64,000 bases of DNA from Reinekea forsetii (GCF_002795845.1 NZ_CP011797.1:3014001-3078000); one strand, 5' to 3'; counted from the first letter of the stretch, positions 30,607-40,300 are shown. Numbers and translations: made by a program. The notes: generated by a model from the sequence alone, not told the origin.

Positions 30607-31419
30607 TTAGCGCACAGTGGTTAGGCTGTAATTTTGACCATAATTATTGTCCCAATAAACTTGACCGTCGACGCTGTATTTAACCGCAAACTGAAGCGAC
30701 TCGGCGTCACTCTGAGCTTCCGGTCCGGCGCTGTAAAAGTTCCACACCTCAACATCATTGGCATTTGGATAGCTCACCCAAGAATAGCCCTTATAACGGC
30801 CCGAGACGAAGCTGGCATTGCCGATATGGGTGGTCTGCCAGTTATCATAGGAGTAGTGAATTTCGACATCCTTATACATGGCATAGTTTTGCAGCATCAC
30901 ATCGATACTAAGATAGCCGTTTACATGACCGGTGTTGCCATTGTAGTCGTAGTCATAGGGTGCCCGAGAAACGGCCGTATCGACCAATAACGGCTTGGGC
31001 GTGTATTCACCTGATCCGGCCGGAATAAAATAGTTTCGGGTCAGGTTATTATCCCAGTAGACCGCGCCGTCAACTTCGTAGCGCAATACAAACTCCAGAT
31101 CCAAGGCCTCACCCTCTGCATAAGGGCCAGTTATGTTGCGATTAATCCACAATGACCAGGTTTCCAAGCCATCCCCTATTGAACCGGAATAGCTCAGATC
31201 TTCGGTCGCCCATTCACCGTCATCGTCGCGGTACATCAGCTGTACTTTTTTCTCATAGGCTAGGTTTTCCACAACCGCTTCAATATTAATACCTTGCCAC
31301 CTAAAGCCATATTTTGAATGCAATCGACTATCGACCTTATTCAATTCAATTTGCGCGGCCTGGGCGGAGATGGCTAACAACGACAGCCAAACTAACGCTA
31401 TATATTTAACAAATCTCAT
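30607..31419 (-). CDS. Secreted protein with two CBM21 (starch/glycogen-binding) domains
   Basis: A 270-residue exported protein. The first 21 residues form a Sec signal peptide ending AISAQA-A. Two copies of a CBM21-like beta domain follow, at about 45-131 and 172-265. Each shows the family pattern: NLAYEKKVQLMYRDD / NYAMYKDVEIHYSYDNW, then an F-x-x-R/K-Y strand, then YWDNN...NY (residues 121-130 and 255-264). CBM21 domains bind starch or glycogen and are common on eukaryotic amylases and glycogen-targeting subunits. No catalytic domain is attached, so it may capture alpha-glucan in the periplasm or outside the cell. It sits upstream of the MalT-like regulator gene. Confidence 0.8.
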   Translation of the reverse strand: MRFVKYIALVWLSLLAISAQAAQIELNKVDSRLHSKYGFRWQGINIEAVVENLAYEKKVQLMYRDDDGEWATEDLSYSGSIGDGLETWSLWINRNITGPYAEGEALDLEFVLRYEVDGAVYWDNNLTRNYFIPAGSGEYTPKPLLVDTAVSRAPYDYDYNGNTGHVNGYLSIDVMLQNYAMYKDVEIHYSYDNWQTTHIGNASFVSGRYKGYSWVSYPNANDVEVWNFYSAGPEAQSDAESLQFAVKYSVDGQVYWDNNYGQNYSLTTVR

Positions 31420-31722
31420 TCCTAAATCCTCTCATCCTAGTCAGTATTAAACACCGCTGTATATCCTTTTTTACCAACTGTAGGCCAGCGGTGGTGTTTG
31501 CCACCCGCTAATAAGACCAGATTTTTATGAGCTCGGGAGGGTTGTTTAAATCGATTTGGCGAAATTAAAACCAATCTACCCCTGCCCCAGATATAGGTTT
31601 GCGGATGCTATTCTAGCGCCGAACGACGCTAGGATGGGTTGCGCTGACTACGGGCAGTACTGTATATTCATACAGACCCAAGACATTTCGAAAACAGACA
31701 CTGCACTGAGACCGAGGTACTA
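31420..31722. promoter_or_regulatory. Divergent intergenic region between the CBM21 gene and the LexA-box gene
   Basis: A 303-base gap. The left part should carry the CBM21 promoter; GGATGAG (31431-31437, minus strand) resembles the MalT-box core but is only 12-18 bases from the start codon, so it is not convincing. The right part carries the LexA-like box and a TATATT -10-like element (31663-31668). Confidence 0.5.
31658..31677 (+). promoter_or_regulatory. LexA (SOS) box
   Basis: TACTGTATATTCATACAGAC matches the enterobacterial LexA consensus at 16 of 20 positions, including both invariant half-sites CTGT-N8-ACAG. It overlaps a TATATT -10-like hexamer and ends 45 bases before the ATG of the small coiled-coil gene, the usual place for a repressing LexA site. 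Confidence 0.78.
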
Positions 31723-32085
31723 ATGACATATAATTATGAGGTGATTGCGAAGATGGCTGGTGATATTTCCAAGCAAATGCTCAAACTCAATAACCAGCTC
31801 GATAAGATCATCGACAAGCAGAATGAATTGACCGAACCGGACGTTCAGCAAGCGCTGGCCATCGAGTTAATCACGGCATTGAAATGGGACGAGGCTGCAA
31901 AGCTGTGTAGCGAGCAGGGCAAAGAGGAAGCCAAACGCACTCGATTGGCTGAAGATGAGGCATTGGTGCGCGAAGAGCTAGAGACCTTGCGAGATGAGTT
32001 GGTTGGGGTCTCCACAGGCGCCGTTACCGAGTCAAACACGGTCAGTCAAGCTGATGGGCCAGACTCGGCCGACGGCAACGACTAG
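31723..32085 (+). CDS. Small coiled-coil protein of unknown function, predicted SOS-regulated
   Basis: A 120-residue acidic, soluble protein that I do not recognise. Residues 8-95 are almost wholly helical and heptad-rich (ISKQMLKLNNQLDKIIDK; EDEALVREELETLRDEL). The last 25 residues are polar and probably disordered. There is no signal peptide, membrane helix or DNA-binding motif. The ATG follows the sequence ACCGAGGTACTA, which holds a GAGG Shine-Dalgarno. Its main feature is the LexA-type box just upstream, so expression is likely induced by DNA damage. It is convergent with pomB, with a hairpin between. Confidence 0.72.
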   Translation: MTYNYEVIAKMAGDISKQMLKLNNQLDKIIDKQNELTEPDVQQALAIELITALKWDEAAKLCSEQGKEEAKRTRLAEDEALVREELETLRDELVGVSTGAVTESNTVSQADGPDSADGND

Positions 32086-32095
32086 AGCAGTGCAG

Positions 32096-32140
32096 CCGCT
32101 CACCGAACAACCGCTCGAGGGCGATTGCTCGGTGAGGCGG
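32096..32140. terminator. Inverted repeat between convergent genes
   Basis: CCGCTCACCGA (32096-32106) pairs with TCGGTGAGGCGG (32129-32140), with one bulged G. It lies between the stop of the coiled-coil gene and that of pomB and could terminate either strand. The loop is long (22 bases) and no clear T-tract follows. Confidence 0.5.
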
Positions 32141-32151
32141 CCGGTGAGCCG

Positions 32152-33105
32152 TTAAAAGATCTCATCCGGAGTCAAGCCAAAGGATGCCGGGTCACCACCG
32201 TCCACGTCCTCGCCCTGTTCTTGCACAGGTATAATGGGCTTGTCGTATTCAGGATTGGTGCGCCTGATCAAAATTTCCACTCGTCGGTTTTGCGACCGCC
32301 CTTCCCGGGTATCATTTAGCGCCAAGGGTTTACTGGCCCCATGGCCGACGATGGTAAAGCGGTTCTCCGACAGTTCCGGTGCAATAAACAAATATTCCGC
32401 CACGGCCAAGGCTCGAGAAGCACTCAACAGCCAATTATTGCGAAACCGACTGGTGGCGATAGGCCGGTCATCGGTATGACCCTCGACCAGAATCTCGCCG
32501 GGTGTGGTCACCAACAGGCTGCGCACCTTATCCAATACGGGTAAGAATTGATCGGCCACATAGTCACTGCCCGCGCCAAAGCTCTGCTCCTTAACGCGAA
32601 TAACAATGGTCTGATTGACCGCTTCTATTTGCAGCATGCCTTCAGCAATTTCCTCAGCCAAGGCCTGGGCCATTTGTTCGGCGATTTTTTCGGTGACGGC
32701 ATCGGGCATCATTATCTCACGGGTCAGACCGCCGTCTTCACCCTGCCGCTTTTCCTGCATAGTAAAAGTGTCTTGGCACAGCGTCTCCAATGAATCCTTA
32801 AGATCGTCCACTGTATCCTGCTTGATCACGCTCAACGGCGTCGGATCTGGGCGACCAGGACTGAAATTTTGCGCAATAATACTGGTCCCCTTAGGGATAG
32901 CATCGGCGTAAATCTGAGTCTGCACACCGAAGGCGTTGCGCAACGAACCCGCTAGACGCTTAAATTTTAAGGCATCCATTTCGGAGAAGGACAGCAACAG
33001 CACAAAAAAGCACATCAGCAGGGCCATCAGATCCGAAAAGGTGCCCATCCATGCGGGTAGGCCGGGAACACATTCGGGACAATCGTCTTCTTCATCATCA
33101 TCCAT
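32152..33105 (-). CDS. pomB: Flagellar motor stator protein, MotB/PomB type
   Basis: Peptidoglycan-anchored stator subunit of the flagellar motor (317 residues). One transmembrane helix (about 22-42) carries the ion-binding Asp25 in FSDLMALLMCFF. The C-terminal OmpA-like peptidoglycan-binding domain has EILVEGHTDDRPI and NRRVEILI. The short Asp/Glu-rich N-terminus with CPEC followed by LPAWMGTFSDLMALLMCFF resembles sodium-driven PomB proteins, but ion choice is inferred. It follows pomA after 20 bases. No other flagellar genes are in the window, as is common for stator genes. Confidence 0.93.
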   Translation of the reverse strand: MDDDEEDDCPECVPGLPAWMGTFSDLMALLMCFFVLLLSFSEMDALKFKRLAGSLRNAFGVQTQIYADAIPKGTSIIAQNFSPGRPDPTPLSVIKQDTVDDLKDSLETLCQDTFTMQEKRQGEDGGLTREIMMPDAVTEKIAEQMAQALAEEIAEGMLQIEAVNQTIVIRVKEQSFGAGSDYVADQFLPVLDKVRSLLVTTPGEILVEGHTDDRPIATSRFRNNWLLSASRALAVAEYLFIAPELSENRFTIVGHGASKPLALNDTREGRSQNRRVEILIRRTNPEYDKPIIPVQEQGEDVDGGDPASFGLTPDEIF

Positions 33106-33125
33106 AGTCTACTAACTACCTTTCA

Positions 33126-33878
33126 CTAACCGCCAACGCGTATATTGGCTGGCAAATAACTGTTTAACATCGTTTCGACAATACGGGGGTTTTGACCCGC
33201 CTGAATCGCCAATATCCCATCGATGGCCATTTTCTGGATAATTTCTTCCTGCGTGGCGCGAACCGCCAACTTGTCCGCAATCGGAATGGCAACCACCGTG
33301 GCCAAGAATGATCCGTACAGGGTAGTCAGAAGTGCCACCGCCATGGCTGGGCCAATGGTTTTCGGGTCGTCCATGTTGGCCAACATGCCCACTAGGCCAA
33401 TCAGGGTGCCGATCATACCCATGGCGGGGCCAACATCGGCGAGCGCTCGGAAAAATAACCCACCGTCAGCATGCCGGGTGGTGGTCATGCTGACATCCTT
33501 CCTGAGCAAGGCATTGACCACTTCAGGATCGTGGCCGTCGACCAATAACTGAATGCCCTTGGACAAGAAGTCACTCGAGGTTTCCTTGCCTTCCAAGGAC
33601 AGCAGGCCGCCTTTACGGGCTCCATCAGCGAGCTCTACAATCTCGGCAATCATATCTTCGGGCTTGGCCATCTTAAAGGCAAAGGCCTTACCGACGACCT
33701 TGCCGACACCGAGGAACTGCTCAAGGGTCATTTTTGACATGGCCACAAAGGTACTACCGGCGAATACGATCAGGACCGACGGTATGTTAATGAATATGGT
33801 TAGGCTACCACCGAGCAACATTGCCATTAGGATCATACCTACGGCGCCGACTAACCCAACCAGCATGGCTATATCCAC
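33126..33878 (-). CDS. pomA: Flagellar motor stator protein, MotA/PomA type
   Basis: Ion-channel stator subunit (250 residues) with four membrane helices: about 3-22, 28-48, 148-170 and 180-203. The helix 3-4 sequence DVGPAMGMIGTLIGLVGML...GPAMAVALLTTLYGS is diagnostic for MotA/PomA. The short cytoplasmic loop fits PomA. It is the first gene of the stator pair and is divergent from xseB. A 250-base gap upstream must hold both promoters; no clear motif was recognised in it. Confidence 0.94.
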   Translation of the reverse strand: MDIAMLVGLVGAVGMILMAMLLGGSLTIFINIPSVLIVFAGSTFVAMSKMTLEQFLGVGKVVGKAFAFKMAKPEDMIAEIVELADGARKGGLLSLEGKETSSDFLSKGIQLLVDGHDPEVVNALLRKDVSMTTTRHADGGLFFRALADVGPAMGMIGTLIGLVGMLANMDDPKTIGPAMAVALLTTLYGSFLATVVAIPIADKLAVRATQEEIIQKMAIDGILAIQAGQNPRIVETMLNSYLPANIRVGG

Positions 33879-34128
33879 AAATTACCCCTTTATAAAATTT
33901 TTTGACCTGAACGGTTTTCAACCTACTGGGTCATTTTAACACTAAGACCAAGCCCTTTTCGGCATAGTCACCATTATGCGACGAATGCTCGAATGGTGTC
34001 GAGCGACCGGAGCGAACACGGGCCATAATACATCCCTATTGCCGTATATCTATCGGCTTGGAAAAGGATATATTGACCCCTATTTTTCAAATCGTTACCT
34101 TTAGTACAATCATTATTGAGGAAATACC

Positions 34129-34368
34129 ATGGCGAGCAAGAAAACTCCGGCCTTTGAAGACAAGCTAAGCACCTTGGAATCCTTGGTAGAGCGGCTAGAA
34201 TCAGGGCAATTGAGCCTGGACGAGGCTATGGATGCCTTTGAACAGGGTATAAAGTTAACGCGAGATTGCCAAGAATCGCTCGCGACGGCTGAGCAGAAGG
34301 TACAGATCCTAATGACCAAAAGCGGCCAACAGACCCTCCAGCCCTTGCCTGAACAGGGTCGTGAATGA
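34129..34368 (+). CDS. xseB: Exodeoxyribonuclease VII small subunit
   Basis: A 79-residue helical protein that binds the XseA catalytic subunit, which is encoded elsewhere. The sequence FEDKLSTLESLVERLESGQLSLDEAMDAFEQG is a textbook XseB two-helix domain (cited here in pieces FEDKLSTLE, LVERLESG, LSLDEAM). The ATG has a GAGGAA Shine-Dalgarno. It overlaps ispA in an ATGA junction, the usual gammaproteobacterial arrangement. Confidence 0.96.
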   Translation: MASKKTPAFEDKLSTLESLVERLESGQLSLDEAMDAFEQGIKLTRDCQESLATAEQKVQILMTKSGQQTLQPLPEQGRE

Positions 34369-35246
34369 ACCTCGAAGATTTTTTAAGCGATACCCGTAGC
34401 CAACTGGAAGAGCGACTGTTAGCCAGTTTTGCAGCACCACGCAGTGAACGACTGCGCACCGCAATACATTATTCCCTACTCAATGGCGGTAAGCGACTGC
34501 GGCCAGCCCTGGTGCGCGCCGCTGCCCTCGCGGCGGGCAATGACACCCAAGACTGGCTCGTGCCGGCCATGGCGTTGGAGATGGTGCATGTTTACAGCCT
34601 AGTGCACGATGATCTGCCGGCCATGGACAACGACGATTTGCGCCGCGGTAAGGCCACCAATCACAAGGCCTTCGACGAGGCCACAGCGATATTGGCCGGT
34701 GATGCTCTGCAATCGGAAGCATTCGCCATCCTAGCCGACGACGAACATTTGACCGACCGACAAGCTCGCCAGATGATTGCCCAATTAAGTCGCGCAGCCG
34801 GTGCCAATGGTATGGTCGGTGGGCAAATGATCGATTTACAGTCGGAACAGCAAAAACTGACCCTCGAACAACTGGAGACGCTGCATACCCTTAAAACTGG
34901 TGCACTGATTCAGGCCGCCTTGCGTCTGGGCGCACTGTGCCACAGCCAAGCCGATCCAGCCCTGCTCCAAGCCTTGGATGATTACGGTCATGCCTTAGGT
35001 TTGGCGTTTCAAATCACCGATGACATTCTTGATGTGACCGCCTCCACCCTAGTGTTGGGTAAACCGAGCGGCAGTGATTTGGCCTCGGATAAGGCCACCT
35101 ACGTGAGTTTGCTCGGACTTGACGGTGCACGCCAGCAGGCCGATGAGCAAGGCCGTTTGGCCTTAGCGGCACTCGCACGCGTTGGTTTGGACTCACAGAG
35201 CCTAATGGGTCAATTGGCCGAGTACGTGATCCAACGCGATTATTAA
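34365..35246 (+). CDS. ispA: Farnesyl diphosphate synthase
   Basis: Cytoplasmic prenyltransferase that condenses IPP with DMAPP and GPP to farnesyl diphosphate, the precursor for quinones and undecaprenyl phosphate. The 293-residue protein has the first aspartate-rich motif DDLPAMDNDD at residues 82-91 and the second, ITDDILD, near 216-222, with GGKRLRP at 41-47 for IPP binding. It is translationally coupled to xseB. The next gene in most relatives is dxs; here dxs lies 6.6 kb further on. Confidence 0.96.
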   Translation: MNLEDFLSDTRSQLEERLLASFAAPRSERLRTAIHYSLLNGGKRLRPALVRAAALAAGNDTQDWLVPAMALEMVHVYSLVHDDLPAMDNDDLRRGKATNHKAFDEATAILAGDALQSEAFAILADDEHLTDRQARQMIAQLSRAAGANGMVGGQMIDLQSEQQKLTLEQLETLHTLKTGALIQAALRLGALCHSQADPALLQALDDYGHALGLAFQITDDILDVTASTLVLGKPSGSDLASDKATYVSLLGLDGARQQADEQGRLALAALARVGLDSQSLMGQLAEYVIQRDY

Positions 35247-35280
35247 GCCAACCATTCACCCCTAGCGGAGTCTCTAACCT

Positions 35281-35598
35281 ATGCCCGAACTAGCCCCCCA
35301 GCCCCAGCTGGCCGATTTTCAACGCTATGTTGCCGAGCTGGAAGTTGAACGCGGCTTCGACCAGCAAACGGGCCGCGATAAATGCCTGATGCTCGGCGAA
35401 GAGGTGGGCGAGTTGTTTAAGGCGGTGCGCCAACGGGAAGGCTTGGCCATGGACCCCAATTCGCAGGTCGGCAGCATCGATGCCGAGTTGGCCGATGTGT
35501 TTATCTTTGTCTGTGCCATCGCCAACCACTATCAGGTTGATCTGGCGGATGCCTTTCTGGCCAAGGAAGCGCTCAATAAAACCCGGTCCTGGCGTTAA
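35281..35598 (+). CDS. MazG-like nucleotide pyrophosphohydrolase
   Basis: A 105-residue single-domain protein of the all-alpha NTP pyrophosphatase group. Metal-binding acidic motifs are present: LGEEVGELFKA (EExxE) and, about 30 residues later, DAELADVFIFV (ExxD). Such enzymes hydrolyse (d)NTPs, often damaged ones, to the monophosphate. The substrate is unknown. It follows ispA after 34 bases, with GGAG before the ATG, and so probably ends the xseB-ispA transcript. Confidence 0.85.
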   Translation: MPELAPQPQLADFQRYVAELEVERGFDQQTGRDKCLMLGEEVGELFKAVRQREGLAMDPNSQVGSIDAELADVFIFVCAIANHYQVDLADAFLAKEALNKTRSWR

Positions 35599-35622
35599 GA
35601 CTTGGGCGTGAACCCTTGGGGC

Positions 35623-36360
35623 TTAATACTGAGGCAAATGAGCGTTGAAGCGATCGAGCAGGGCATCGCTCACCCGCCGACTGCACATTAGGTGCCGATT
35701 GGTGCCTTGCGCCAACTCTACAAAGGGTAGGAACTGATAATCGGCCCGAGCGAAATCATTGATGCCAATCAAATAGTCAATTTCCTCCACTGCGGCAAAA
35801 AAATAATCCACCCGACCGGCATTGAGCATGCGCAGCATGCTGAGGTTATCACCGGTGACCACGGTGGTTTGGGGCTTAAGTTTCACCAGCAATTGATCAA
35901 CCACCGGTCCATAGGAATAGCCGGACTTAACCAATAGCTTTAACGACTGATCCCTAAGCAGTGCACTCAGGCTAGTGCCCTTGGTGACTCGGCGATTCGA
36001 CTCTAGGGCGATGACCCGCTGCGGCTTATCTCTATAGATCGGCTGGCTGAAGCGGGCAAACTGTTCCCGCTCAGCGTTTTTAAACCAACCGAGCACGCAA
36101 TCATTGGCGCTATTACCCTGCACCAGCCGCAGCTGCCGGTTCGATGGCGTTTGGATCCAAGCAACTTGAACACCCGCCTGACTGAAGGCCTTGACGACCG
36201 GACTGGCCGTTAAGCCACTGACCATTCCGGACGGGGTCGAGACGGCATAGGGAGGCCGATCGTGGTAGTGCACATTTATCACTTCGTCACTGGCAAGCGC
36301 TATCGCCGCGGGCTGGATCAGCCCAAGTATTACAAAGCCAAAAATTATCTTCATCCGCAT
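35623..36360 (-). CDS. Periplasmic binding protein, solute-binding family 3 type
   Basis: A 245-residue exported protein with a signal peptide ending at about ALAS-DEV. The mature part starts INVHYHDRPPYAVSTPSGMVSG, the usual opening of amino-acid-type binding proteins, with SQPIYRDKPQRVIAL later. The RMLNAGRVDYFFAAVEEIDYLI stretch matches the second lobe of the family. No transporter permease is nearby, so it may be an orphan binding or sensing protein. The first ATG is preferred because a GGGAG lies 9 bases before it; a second ATG two codons on is possible. Confidence 0.75.
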   Translation of the reverse strand: MRMKIIFGFVILGLIQPAAIALASDEVINVHYHDRPPYAVSTPSGMVSGLTASPVVKAFSQAGVQVAWIQTPSNRQLRLVQGNSANDCVLGWFKNAEREQFARFSQPIYRDKPQRVIALESNRRVTKGTSLSALLRDQSLKLLVKSGYSYGPVVDQLLVKLKPQTTVVTGDNLSMLRMLNAGRVDYFFAAVEEIDYLIGINDFARADYQFLPFVELAQGTNRHLMCSRRVSDALLDRFNAHLPQY

Positions 36361-36509
36361 CGAGGCGCACTCCCATTAGACCGCTGCGCCGCAGCCAACG
36401 AGCTCCGGCTTCTTTTCGTCAGGCGCACTGATAAGCTTGTTGACCTGCCTTGCTCGAAGAGTAGGTCAAACCGATGATGAATTCAAAATCGACGTGACTG
36501 GCTGGTTCT

Positions 36510-37310
36510 CTAGCCCGCGCTTGAGCCCTGTGGGGACTTGTGTAGCAGAGCCCCCAGGGTGCTGAAATAGCTGGCAAAGGCTCGATTAACCTCGCTGCGT
36601 TGCGTGGCCTTAGGGTACAGACCAAGCTCTGCCTCCGCAGATTGACGGGTGCCCTTGACCAGATAGGTGTTTTTAATCGCGGCGTCCTGCACAAAGGCTT
36701 CGAAGGCGCGCGCGCACATTTCCGCTGGCAAGCTGTAGTAGCGTCGACCGGCACGTCGATCGGCCTGTTGGGCCGCGAGCAGCAACGGACTGGCTACTCG
36801 GCTGTCCGGTTGGTAAAAAATCTTCTCGAAGCAAGCAAATAACAATTGGTTGAGCGGGTGATCGATGGTTGGCCGTTGGTTAGTCCATGCGCTGGAGGCG
36901 AAGTCCAACGGCGTCGGGTCGATGATGCTTTTGCCCGCTATATAGTGATCGAAGGCATGGAACCACTCATGAGCTATACTGCCGGGACCGGCATTTTTGG
37001 CCAGCGCAAAGGCGCGCATGGCCGGAGTGTAATGGGCCGCGACGCCCCATTGACCGCCGGTACCATATTCCAATGAAAGAGTTCCACGCAATGATATGAG
37101 GATTGCCGGGGCTGCCAAAATGCTCATCAGATCGGCCAACGCATCGTAAAAGAGCGGCGCCGAGACGGCCTTTTCCTCGGCCGTTACCCAGCGGCCAATG
37201 CGCACCCCATTAAAGCCAAAGCTTTGGTGAACATCAGCGAAGCTGACCAGCCACCCACCACGATGATCCTGACCGTTGCGGTAAAAGCGACCCTGGTCCG
37301 AGACCGACAC
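36510..37310 (-). CDS. Zincin-like protein of unknown function (HEWFHAFDHY motif)
   Basis: A 266-residue soluble protein without a signal peptide. The N-terminal third reads GFNGVRIGRWVTAEEK...FYDALADLM and SLRGTLSLEYGTGGQ. These are followed by AKNAGPGSIAHEWFHAFDHYIAGKS, in which HExxHxxD is a plausible zinc site. The same order occurs in LPD1-type domains of large polyvalent phage/plasmid proteins and, as I recall, in stand-alone proteins called CLCA_X in marine gammaproteobacteria. Function is unknown. The C-terminal half (LPAEMCARAFEAFVQDA; LVKGTRQS) looks conserved rather than random. It starts at GTG, 4 bases after the RND permease stop, so it is probably the last gene or near-last gene of the efflux operon. 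Confidence 0.7.
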   Translation of the reverse strand: MSVSDQGRFYRNGQDHRGGWLVSFADVHQSFGFNGVRIGRWVTAEEKAVSAPLFYDALADLMSILAAPAILISLRGTLSLEYGTGGQWGVAAHYTPAMRAFALAKNAGPGSIAHEWFHAFDHYIAGKSIIDPTPLDFASSAWTNQRPTIDHPLNQLLFACFEKIFYQPDSRVASPLLLAAQQADRRAGRRYYSLPAEMCARAFEAFVQDAAIKNTYLVKGTRQSAEAELGLYPKATQRSEVNRAFASYFSTLGALLHKSPQGSSAG

Positions 37311-37314
37311 CTGG

Positions 37315-40300
37315 CTATGGCTCTATCGCTGCCAACACCGGTTCAGCTAACGAGCGATCTGTCGGGGTATTGAACCGGGCCAAAAAATTCTCCAACGACA
37401 GTAGCATGGCGGGCACGAAGAGCAGAATCAGCACGATGCCATACATCAGACCGAAAGCGATGCCGGCCGCTAGGGGAATCAAAAATTGAGCATCGAACGA
37501 GGTTTCGAACATCAATGGTGTTAGGCCGCCCACGGTGGTCAGCGTGGTCAGCAGAACGGCGCGGAAACGCTGCACACTGGCCTCGATGACCGCCTCGCGC
37601 ATCGGCATGCCTTGGCTACGCAATTCTCGATAGAAACTAACTAGAACAATGGAATCATTGATCACAATCCCCGATAAACCGAATAGCCCGTAGATACTTA
37701 ACACACTCAGATCCAGATCCAACACCCAGTGGCCTACGATGGCACCGGTCAGGGCGAATGGAATCGCACTGATCACGGCAAAGGGCCAGGTCCAGCTCTC
37801 AAACACCCAAGCTAGGGTGATAAAGATCAGCGCTAGACCGAACAGTCCGCCGGTCTTAACGTCGGCAAAGAATTCCGCCTGAGACGCTTGATCGCCCTCT
37901 ACATCGAGGCGAACATTGGGAAAGGCATTACTCAGTTGGGCACGCATGTCTTGATCGATCGCCTGATTGATTTCAGTCAGGTTAACGCCTCGGTTGGCCA
38001 ACTGGGCGGTAATGACCGCTGACAGCTCGCCATCGACTCGGCTAAGTTGTTGAATGGCTCGCTCAGAGCTCGGGCTGGCCAAGGCCGCGAGCGGCCGAAA
38101 AGCACCATTGCCCAAGGCGATTGGTAATTGCGCTAAGGCAAACCAACTGTCGACATCGGTCTCACGGATACGCAACACCAGCGACAACTCCTCGCCCTCG
38201 ACCTGCAGACTTTGTACTTCATAGCCGTCGACAAATTCACGCAATGAGCGGGCCAGCATGGTTGGGGTGAGCCCCAAAGCCTGGGCATCTGCCGTCAGCT
38301 TCAAATTTATTTGTTCCGCGCCTAAGGGCAGGTCATCGCGAATATCGAGCAGACCGGTCATTTCCGCTAACTCCATCTTGAGCAACTGACTGGCACCCTG
38401 CAATTGGGCTAGGTCTTCGGAGATTAAACGCACACTCACGCCGTTGGTAGAGGGACCTTGTTGACCTTCCACAAAGCTAAGCTTTACCAAGCCAGCCGGT
38501 GGCGTGACCTTGGCCCGCCAGGCGCTGATGATCTGGGTATTGGACAGACCGCGATCGGTACCGGCATCGAGCTGAACAAAGAGCTCGCCGCGTTGCGCTG
38601 AGCCGGCCTGCAATTCACGGATGATGGTCGATACCAGAGGCTCGCCAGCATCGCGTTCGACGCTCAACAAGGCTTGCTCCATATCAATCAAGAAAGCCTC
38701 TATGGTCGCTTGCGGGGTACCTTCGGCAAACTCCGCCTGCAACTGCACCTGAGGGGCTTGAATGGCGGGGAAGAAGACGAATTTGACCCGCCCAGACACG
38801 ACCAGCATGATCGACAGCACTAAGGCCATGATCACCAGCGTGAAAGTAGTCGCGCGATAATCGACAGCCCAAGTCACCACACGGCGTACACCCTTCTGAC
38901 GAAAGGCGTCAAAACCGCGTTCAAAAGCTTGCCGCCAGCGGCTCGGCGTTCTGGCTTGGCCCTTCTTAAAGCTGTGCGCCAAATGGCCCGGTAAGATCAG
39001 AAAACATTCGATCAGCGACGCGAGTATGGCCATAATCACAACAATCGGGACACCCTTGGTGAACGCGCCCGATGGCCCGCCGACCAGCAACAACGGCAGG
39101 AAGGCCGCGATGGTAGTCACCGATGAGGCAACCACCGCCGGCAACATGCGTTTCGCCGCTTTTATCGCCGCCGCCTCTGGCTCATCGCCATTGGCCATAT
39201 TGGCGTAAGCGTTTTCCCCCACCACGATGGCGTCATCGACGATCACCCCGAGCGCAATCAGAAATCCAAGCAGGCTGATCACATTGATTGAATTGCCGGA
39301 CAATTCCAGGAACATAAAGGTTGCTAAAAAGGACACCGGCACGCCAACGGCGACCCACCAAGCCAGTCGATGATTGAGAAAGATAAATAACACTATCAAG
39401 ACCAATACCAGCCCACTCAGGCCGTTATTGACGATAATACTGACTCGCGATTGAACAAACTTATAGGTCTCGTTGTAGACCAGGATCTGGGCTCCGCCGG
39501 GCAATTGTTCGGCGAAATCGGTCTGCCAGGCGGCCAATGCATCGGCCATTTCCAGCGTATCCTGTTCACCGGAACGGCTCAGGCTGAGCTTCAAGGCAGG
39601 CAAATCTTGATAAAAAATCAGGCTCTGACTGTCATCGCGAAGACTCGACACGTCGGCGATCTGGTCGAGACTCAACAGTTGGTCATTAAGCGTGACGCTC
39701 TGTCGGGCTAAATTAGTGGCCGTCTGTTCGGCATTACGCACGCGAATCTGCGTGGTTACCGCGTCGGCTCCGGTAATGCCGGCTGGGGCATTGATGTTCG
39801 AGCGAGCAAACTGCTCGCCGATCTGGTCCAGACCAACCCCGACACTGAGATAGTCATTGATCGTTAACTCCGCTTCAATGCGCCGCTCCGGTAGGCCACT
39901 GACCACAACTTGGCGAATCCCTGACGCCTTGAGGCTTTTTTCAGCCCGGTCGCTGAGCAGTTCCAACTCCTCAAGTGTCAGATCCCCGTAGATCAGGACA
40001 TCGGCGACTGGGTCGAAGACCACTACGGCATCGACCACCGTGTCGTCGGCGCCATCGGGCAGCGACAGAGCGGCAATGACGCTCTCGATATCGCTCATGA
40101 CCTGCTCGATCGGAGCGGCCGAATCGTTTAGCGTCACGGTCATCTCTGCCCGCCCCTCGATGCTGGTCGTGGTGACCCGCTTGACGTCGGTCAAACCAAG
40201 AATGGCGCGTTCGACCGGGATAGAGAGACCCTCTTGAACATCTTCAGCACTGGCACCCGGCCAAGGCGTACTGACCCGCACCAAATTAAGATCGAAGTCG

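Noticed and set aside
31431-31437. GGATGAG, MalT-box core, upstream of the CBM21 gene
   Set aside because: Only 12-18 bases from the start codon, overlapping the ribosome site, so an activator site is unlikely.
36440-36469. TTGACCT ... AGGTCAA inverted repeat upstream of the family 3 binding-protein gene
   Set aside because: Seven-base arms with a 16-base spacer can occur by chance; no second example and no T-tract, so neither operator nor terminator is supported.
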